Shown piece by piece: positions 34,236 through 38,133 of a stretch of 38,133 bases of DNA (position 1 is its first letter; each line of letters begins with the position of its first letter). The DNA comes from Roseovarius sp. (GTDB lineage Bacteria > Pseudomonadota > Alphaproteobacteria > Rhodobacterales > Rhodobacteraceae). The notes beneath the pieces are model-generated. The model had not been told where the DNA came from, searched no databases, and saw nothing but the letters and a program-made list of their open reading frames with translations. Both the position numbers and the translations under genes were made by a program. The stretch is taken from contig JACIYT010000019.1 in the NCBI GenBank assembly GCA_014359765.1, positions 1 through 38,133 of the forward strand, given 5' to 3'.

Positions 34236-34353
34236 GCGGCGCGGGGGGCGGAGGTCGATCGGTCCTTGCTCAAGCCGGGCCAGGGCGGCATTGTGCGCCC
34301 GATATGTTGAAACCGGGCCGGTGCTGCCCCAAGTAAGCCTCAAGTGAAACGGA

Positions 34354-34389
34354 GAGGGCCGGGGCTGCCGAAGCCGGGGCCGGGCCCTC
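34354..34389 (+). promoter_or_regulatory. Hairpin-forming leader of lon
   Basis: GAGGGCC at 34354-34360 pairs with GGCCCTC at 34383-34389, with inner GGCT/AGCC pairing. No T-tract follows, so a terminator is unlikely. It lies in the 5' leader, 24 bases before the lon ATG, and could affect lon translation or message stability. Confidence 0.35.
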
Positions 34390-34412
34390 TTGCCAGGAAC
34401 AGGACACCGAGA

Positions 34413-36827
34413 ATGCAAGACCCCCTCAACCCTTCCTATCCGGTGCTGCCGCTGCGCGATATCGTGGTGTTTCCGCACATGATCGTGCCGCTCTTCGTGG
34501 GGCGCGAGAAATCCGTGCGCGCGCTGGAGGAGGTGATGGCCGACGACAAGCAGATCCTGCTGTCGAGCCAGATCGACCCCTCCGACGACGATCCCGAGAC
34601 CGACGGGATCTATCGCGTCGGCGTGCTGGCCAATGTTCTGCAACTGCTCAAGCTGCCCGATGGCACCGTCAAGGTGCTGGTCGAGGGCGTGCGGCGGGTG
34701 CGGATCGTCGATTACCTCGAGAACGAGGCGTTTTTCGAGGCGCGCGTCGAGGCGCTCGACGAGATGCCGGGCGATCCGACCACGGTCGCGGCGCTGTTGC
34801 GCACCGTGGCCGAGGAATTCGCGCGCTATGCCAGGATCCGCAAGAACATCCCCGACGAGGCGCTCGCCGCGGTGAGCGATGCCGACGATGCCGCGCGGCT
34901 TGCCGATCTGGTCGCGGGTCATCTCGGCCTCGATGTCACGCGCAAGCAGGAGCTTCTGGAGACGCTGAGCGTGAGCGAGCGGCTGGAGAAGGTCTATGGC
35001 CTGATGCAGGGCGAGATGAGCGTCCTCCAGGTCGAGAAGAAGATCAAGACCCGCGTCAAGAGCCAGATGGAGCGCACGCAGCGCGAATACTATCTGAATG
35101 AGCAGATGAAGGCCATTCAGAAGGAGCTCGGCGATGGCGAGGAGGGCGCCGGCGAGATCGCCGAGCTCGAAGCGCGCATCCAGGCCACCAGGCTGAGCAA
35201 GGAAGCCCGCGAAAAGGCCGAGGCCGAGCTCAGGAAGCTCAAGAGCATGAGCCCGATGAGCGCCGAGGCCACGGTGGTGCGCAACTATCTCGACTGGCTT
35301 CTGTCGATCCCGTGGGGCGTGAAGAGCCGCGTCAAGAAGGACCTCGCGAAGGCGCAGGAGATCCTCGATGCCGATCATTACGGCCTCGACAAGGTCAAGG
35401 AGCGGATCGTCGAATATCTCGCGGTGCAGCAGCGCTCGAAGAAGATCAAGGGCCCGATCATGTGCCTTGTCGGCCCGCCGGGCGTGGGCAAGACCAGCCT
35501 CGGCAAATCCGTGGCGCGGGCGACCGGGCGCGAATTCATCCGCATCTCCCTCGGCGGGGTGCGCGACGAGAGCGAGATCCGCGGCCACCGCCGGACCTAT
35601 ATCGGCTCGATGCCCGGCAAGATCATCCAGGCGATGAAGAAGGCCAAGACCACCAATCCGCTCATCCTGCTCGATGAAATCGACAAGATGGGGCAGGATT
35701 TCCGTGGCGATCCGGCCTCGGCCATGCTCGAGGTGCTGGACCCGGAACAGAACGCGACCTTTGTCGATCACTATCTGGAGGTGGAATACGACCTCTCGAA
35801 CGTGATGTTCCTGACCACGGCCAACAGCTACAACATGCCCGGGCCGCTGCTCGACCGGATGGAAATCATTCCGCTCGCGGGCTATACCGAGGATGAAAAG
35901 CGCGAGATCGCGCGTCGGCACCTGCTCGACAAGCAGGTGAAGAACAACGGTCTGAAAAAGGGCGAGTTCGAGCTGACCGACGACGCGCTGACCGACATCA
36001 TCCGCTATTACACCCGCGAGGCCGGGGTGCGGAACCTCGAGCGCGAGATCGCCAGGATCGCGCGCAAGGCGGTGACGAAGATCATCAAGGGTGAGGCGAA
36101 GACGGTGGTCGTGACGCCCGAGAACCTCGGCGACTTCCTCGGTGTGCGCAAGTTCAAGTTCGGCCTCGCGGAGGAGAGCGACCAGGTGGGTGTGGTCACG
36201 GGGCTGGCCTATACCTCGGTGGGCGGCGAGCTTCTCAATATCGAGGCGCTGCGCCTGCCGGGCAAGGGCCGGATGAAGACCACCGGCAAGCTGGGCGAGG
36301 TGATGAAGGAATCGATCGACGCGGCCTCTTCCTATGTTCGCTCGATCGCGCCCGAGATCGGCATCCGGCCGCCGCAGTTCGAGAAATGGGATATCCACGT
36401 GCACGTCCCCGAAGGCGCCACGCCCAAGGACGGGCCGTCGGCGGGGCTGGCGATGGTGACCTCCATCGTCTCGGTGCTGACGGGGATCCCGGTGCGCAAG
36501 GATGTGGCGATGACCGGCGAGGTCACGCTGCGCGGCAACGCGCTGCCCATCGGCGGCCTGAAGGAGAAGCTGCTCGCCGCGCTCCGGGGCGGCATCAAGA
36601 CGGTGCTGATCCCGCGCGAGAACGAGAAGGACCTCGCCGAGATCCCCGACAACGTGAAGCAGGGGCTGGAGATCATCCCCGTCGATCACGTGCGCGACGT
36701 GCTGCGGCTGGCGCTGGTGCGCATGCCCGAGCCGATCGAATGGGACGAGGCCGCCGAGGAGCAGGCCGCGCGTGCCGAGGCCGCGCGCAAGGCCGAAACC
36801 GAGGGGCGCGGCGCGGTGGCGCATTGA
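34413..36827 (+). CDS. lon: ATP-dependent protease Lon
   Basis: An 804-residue Lon protease of the bacterial LonA type. The N-terminal substrate-binding domain runs to about 300, then the AAA+ module with Walker A GPPGVGKT (354-361) and Walker B ILLDEIDK. The C-terminal protease domain has the catalytic dyad Ser676 in PKDGPSAG and Lys719 in GGLKEKLL. It degrades misfolded and short-lived regulatory proteins in the cytoplasm. The ATG at 34413 was chosen because [23 protein letters not shown] is the typical start; AGGA lies upstream. The gene is followed by the non-coding block and hupB-like gene. Confidence 0.98.
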   Translation: MQDPLNPSYPVLPLRDIVVFPHMIVPLFVGREKSVRALEEVMADDKQILLSSQIDPSDDDPETDGIYRVGVLANVLQLLKLPDGTVKVLVEGVRRVRIVDYLENEAFFEARVEALDEMPGDPTTVAALLRTVAEEFARYARIRKNIPDEALAAVSDADDAARLADLVAGHLGLDVTRKQELLETLSVSERLEKVYGLMQGEMSVLQVEKKIKTRVKSQMERTQREYYLNEQMKAIQKELGDGEEGAGEIAELEARIQATRLSKEAREKAEAELRKLKSMSPMSAEATVVRNYLDWLLSIPWGVKSRVKKDLAKAQEILDADHYGLDKVKERIVEYLAVQQRSKKIKGPIMCLVGPPGVGKTSLGKSVARATGREFIRISLGGVRDESEIRGHRRTYIGSMPGKIIQAMKKAKTTNPLILLDEIDKMGQDFRGDPASAMLEVLDPEQNATFVDHYLEVEYDLSNVMFLTTANSYNMPGPLLDRMEIIPLAGYTEDEKREIARRHLLDKQVKNNGLKKGEFELTDDALTDIIRYYTREAGVRNLEREIARIARKAVTKIIKGEAKTVVVTPENLGDFLGVRKFKFGLAEESDQVGVVTGLAYTSVGGELLNIEALRLPGKGRMKTTGKLGEVMKESIDAASSYVRSIAPEIGIRPPQFEKWDIHVHVPEGATPKDGPSAGLAMVTSIVSVLTGIPVRKDVAMTGEVTLRGNALPIGGLKEKLLAALRGGIKTVLIPRENEKDLAEIPDNVKQGLEIIPVDHVRDVLRLALVRMPEPIEWDEAAEEQAARAEAARKAETEGRGAVAH

Positions 36828-36837
36828 GGGACCGGCC

Positions 36838-36865
36838 CGCCAGCGCCTCGCAGGAGGCGCTGGCG
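36838..36865 (+). terminator. Terminator-like hairpin behind lon
   Basis: A perfect 12-pair stem (CGCCAGCGCCTC with its complement) around a GCAG loop, beginning 11 bases after the lon stop. No T-run follows, so it may be a Rho-dependent pause or mRNA 3' stabiliser and not an intrinsic terminator. Confidence 0.5.
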
Positions 36866-37032
36866 CCCGCGCGGGCAACCCGCTGGTGTTCGACACCTGA
36901 CAAATGGTGCCCGATGAGGGCGTCGCATGGGATGCAGCGGGCTGCGGTGCACGACGCGCTTCGAAAATGGCCCGGGGCGCGCGGGCGTTCAGGTCTTGCT
37001 CCAATTGCGCGGAGTCAAGGCGCGGCACGCGC

Positions 37033-37215
37033 CGCCGCGCAGCGCCCGACCGCCCGGGTCGCACCGGAGGTGCGCCAATTCAAGCGGCACGCCTTCGGCG
37101 TGACGGTCGGGCGCTTTTGCAGCGTCAACGTCCGCTCAATCGTGCAGTATCTGGCACCATAAATCGAGGACCACGCGCGTTCTTGCGCCCACCCGCGGTC
37201 GGGCGCTGCGCGGCG
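37033..37215. repeat. Long inverted repeat, 20-base arms
   Basis: Arms at 37033-37052 and 37196-37215 are perfect complements, and with a 2-base bulge the pairing extends five more bases (CGGGT/ACCCG). The 143 bases between contain a third partial copy of the right arm (37104-37115), giving two mutually exclusive pairings. Confidence 0.7.
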
Positions 37216-37273
37216 TGCTGAGCAGCGTGCCAAGTGGCAGCGCGCGGCCCCGAAGGGTGACCGTGCAGAAGCG

Positions 37274-37303
37274 GGCACGTTGTGTGAAGCAGGCACGTTG
37301 TGT
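37274..37303 (+). repeat. Tandem GGCACGTTGTGT repeat, 18-base period
   Basis: GGCACGTTGTGT occurs at 37274-37285 and again at 37292-37303. It lies 64 bases before the chosen HU start, so it may be a pair of operator half-sites or promoter elements on one face of the helix. Confidence 0.5.
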
Positions 37304-37366
37304 CAGGCGGCGAACACTGTCATGGTGGCCGAAGCGGACACCGTCACAGCCAGCGTGAGGCCCCCC

Positions 37367-37768
37367 ATGGCGACCAGACCCACCCCCCGAAAGCCGCGTG
37401 CCCCGAAGGCCGCCGCCGACCCCGTTGCCGCGGAGACCGCCGTGCCAACGCTCCCGGCCTCGCCGGCAGCCCTGCCCGAGCTCAAGCGTCAGGAATTGCT
37501 CGCCGAGGTGGCCAGGCGGACGGAGATCCGCAGGAACGTCGCCCGGCCCGTGCTCGAGGCGGCGCTCGCGGTGATCGGCGAGGCGCTCGCCGAGGGGCGC
37601 GACCTGAACCTTGCGCCGCTCGGCAAGCTCAAGGTCAACCGTATGCGCGCGGCGGGCACCGGCCGGGTGATCGTCGCCCGGATCCGGCAGGGCGCCAAAG
37701 GCGCGGAGCCGGACCGGGGCGAAGATGACGCCGGCATGAAAGAGGAGGTTGCAGAGCCCTCCGAGTGA
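37367..37768 (+). CDS. HU-family DNA-binding protein with basic N-terminal extension
   Basis: A 133-residue protein. A Pro/Ala/Lys-rich N-terminal extension (about 1-45, MATRPTPRKPRAPKAA) precedes an HU/IHF-like domain: KRQELLAEVARRTEIRRNVARPVLEAALAVIGEALAEGRDLNLAPLGKLKV. It ends in a variable acidic tail. HU proteins bind and bend DNA and shape the nucleoid. Classical HU is about 90 residues with no such extension, and the usual GFGxF arm motif is altered to PLGKL here, so it is a divergent paralogue. ATG 37367 (GTGAGG upstream) was preferred to 37322. The tRNA-Val gene follows 19 bases later. Confidence 0.78.
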   Translation: MATRPTPRKPRAPKAAADPVAAETAVPTLPASPAALPELKRQELLAEVARRTEIRRNVARPVLEAALAVIGEALAEGRDLNLAPLGKLKVNRMRAAGTGRVIVARIRQGAKGAEPDRGEDDAGMKEEVAEPSE

Positions 37769-37787
37769 CGCTAAAAGCGCGCGCATC

Positions 37788-37862
37788 GGGTGATTAGCTC
37801 AGTGGTAGAGCGCTTCGTTCACATCGAAGATGTCGGGAGTTCGAATCTCTCATCACCCACCA
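37788..37862 (+). tRNA. tRNA-Val (CAC)
   Basis: A complete cloverleaf of 75 bases: acceptor GGGTGAT/ATCACCC, D-arm GCTC/GAGC, anticodon stem CTTCG/CGAAG with loop TTCACAT (anticodon CAC, reading GUG), variable loop ATGTC, T-arm with TTCGAAT, discriminator A and an encoded CCA. It lies directly behind the HU-like gene and may share its transcript. Confidence 0.95.
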
Positions 37863-37928
37863 TCCCCCTCCCGAATCCGGTCTGTTCCTGCGCCTTGCTG
37901 TTACTGTGCCTTGCTGCGGCGCGGGGGC

Positions 37929-38133
37929 CAGGGGAATCGCATTTGAGAAATAGCGCTGGCGCTGCGGGGTGATGTGGATTCTTCTGGGGGTTGCCTGGAT
38001 GGAGGAAACCGATGCCGTCGCTGATCACGATCTTTCGCGAGATACCCGACCCGCGCTGCGGGAATGCGCAGCGCCATGACCTTCTCGACATCCTGACGAT
38101 CGCGCTTGTGGCGTCGGTCTGCGGGGCGGAGAG
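37929..38133 (+). mobile_element. ISAs1-family insertion sequence, left (5') end, partial
   Basis: The left terminal repeat starts CAGGGGAATCGCATTTGA at 37929, 66 bases behind the tRNA-Val CCA, and matches the right end seen at 300-317. The element then runs past the window edge. The 8 bases flanking this end (GCGGGGGC) do not match those flanking the right end at 318 (GTCGGGCC), so these are two separate insertions and not one element cut by a circular join. Confidence 0.82.
38011..38133 (+). CDS. ISAs1-family transposase, N-terminal fragment
   Basis: The first 40 residues of a transposase. FREIPDPRCGNAQRHDLLDI followed by LTIALVASVCGAE is the typical N-terminal helical domain of ISAs1 transposases (IPDPR...H.L.DIL.I...A...GA). 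GGAGG lies 8 bases before the ATG. The rest lies outside the window. It reads in the same direction as the fragment at 1-312 and probably belongs to a copy of the same element. Confidence 0.85.

Larger units (their letters stand above)
36828..37366. other. Non-coding stretch with nested inverted repeats (lon to HU gene)
   Basis: Frames here have no recognisable protein. A perfect 12-pair stem with a 4-base loop (36838-36865, centred on CCAGCGCCTC/GAGGCGCTGG) follows lon but has no T-tract. Further on, CGCCGCGCAGCGCCCGACCG at 37033-37052 is exactly complementary to 37196-37215, and AGCGCCCGACCG within it also pairs with CGGTCGGGCGCT at 37104-37115. CACGCC-ttc-GGCGTG forms a small hairpin near 37088-37102. 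An 18-base period repeat lies at 37274-37303. The region may hold a structured RNA, a relic or only the HU promoter. Confidence 0.6.

Noticed and set aside
33702..37064. A 1120-residue minus-strand protein opposite lon
   Set aside because: It is an antisense shadow of lon and the sensor gene produced by high GC; it has no recognisable motif and Arg/His/Leu-rich low-complexity content.
37033..37215. A CRISPR array or integron site
   Set aside because: The repeats are inverted, only two or three in number, and lack regular spacers or a recombinase gene nearby.

Overview
The window is about 38 kb of GC-rich chromosomal DNA from an alphaproteobacterium, most likely a member of the Rhodobacteraceae (Rhodobacter/Roseobacter group). 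Four things in the sequence point there. There is a GTTC-N7-GTTC LexA box upstream of uvrA. The IscR regulator has only one cysteine. The order lon, HU-like gene, tRNA-Val fits, as does the amino-terminal sequence of IF-3. The assignment is by recognition only, with no database search.

Layout. Both ends lie inside ISAs1-family insertion sequences in the same orientation: the 3' end of one copy (1-317) and the 5' end of another (37929-38133). Next to the left copy is a molybdenum hydroxylase cluster on the + strand (397-8477): a MoxR-type ATPase (coxD), a VWA protein (coxE), an XdhC-type protein (coxF), a molybdopterin-binding MoeA-like protein, and the [2Fe-2S], molybdenum and FAD subunits in the order S-L-M. 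The large subunit carries AYRGAGR, the form II signature, so true CO oxidation is not assured. A periplasmic penicillin acylase-type amidase (minus) and a beta-hydroxyacid dehydrogenase (plus) follow, then an alpha/beta hydrolase divergent from iscR, a small methyltransferase, and uvrA behind a LexA box.

The middle (16960-24695) is mostly minus strand: a small secreted protein, a J-domain protein, a DUF4177-like protein behind infC (which seems to start at AUA), then ferredoxin-NADP reductase and an assimilatory sulfate-reduction operon (cobA, DUF2849, sulfite reductase, APS reductase, DUF934). An Lrp/AsnC regulator is divergent from that operon across an AT-rich stretch with dyads. The FNR next door could supply electrons to the ferredoxin-type sulfite reductase, and CobA makes a precursor of its siroheme.

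From 25377 to 29611 a minus-strand run reads SPFH protein, short NfeD, a RimB-RimK fusion, sufT, sufA, tpiA. The + strand then carries tgt, an Old Yellow Enzyme reductase with a clear terminator, and a compact four-gene module: a secreted EF-hand/His-rich protein, an ECF sigma factor, a one-TM candidate anti-sigma factor and a CnrX-like periplasmic sensor. This module looks like a CnrYXH-type metal or envelope sensing system, and a shared promoter-like motif precedes both the EF-hand and sigma genes. The window closes with lon, a 539-base non-coding stretch rich in inverted repeats, an HU-family gene, tRNA-Val(CAC) and the second IS end.

A dispersed intergenic repeat (a G/C hairpin plus an AGTATTT...GATGAAG tail) occurs three times, at 1308, 5202 and 25312.
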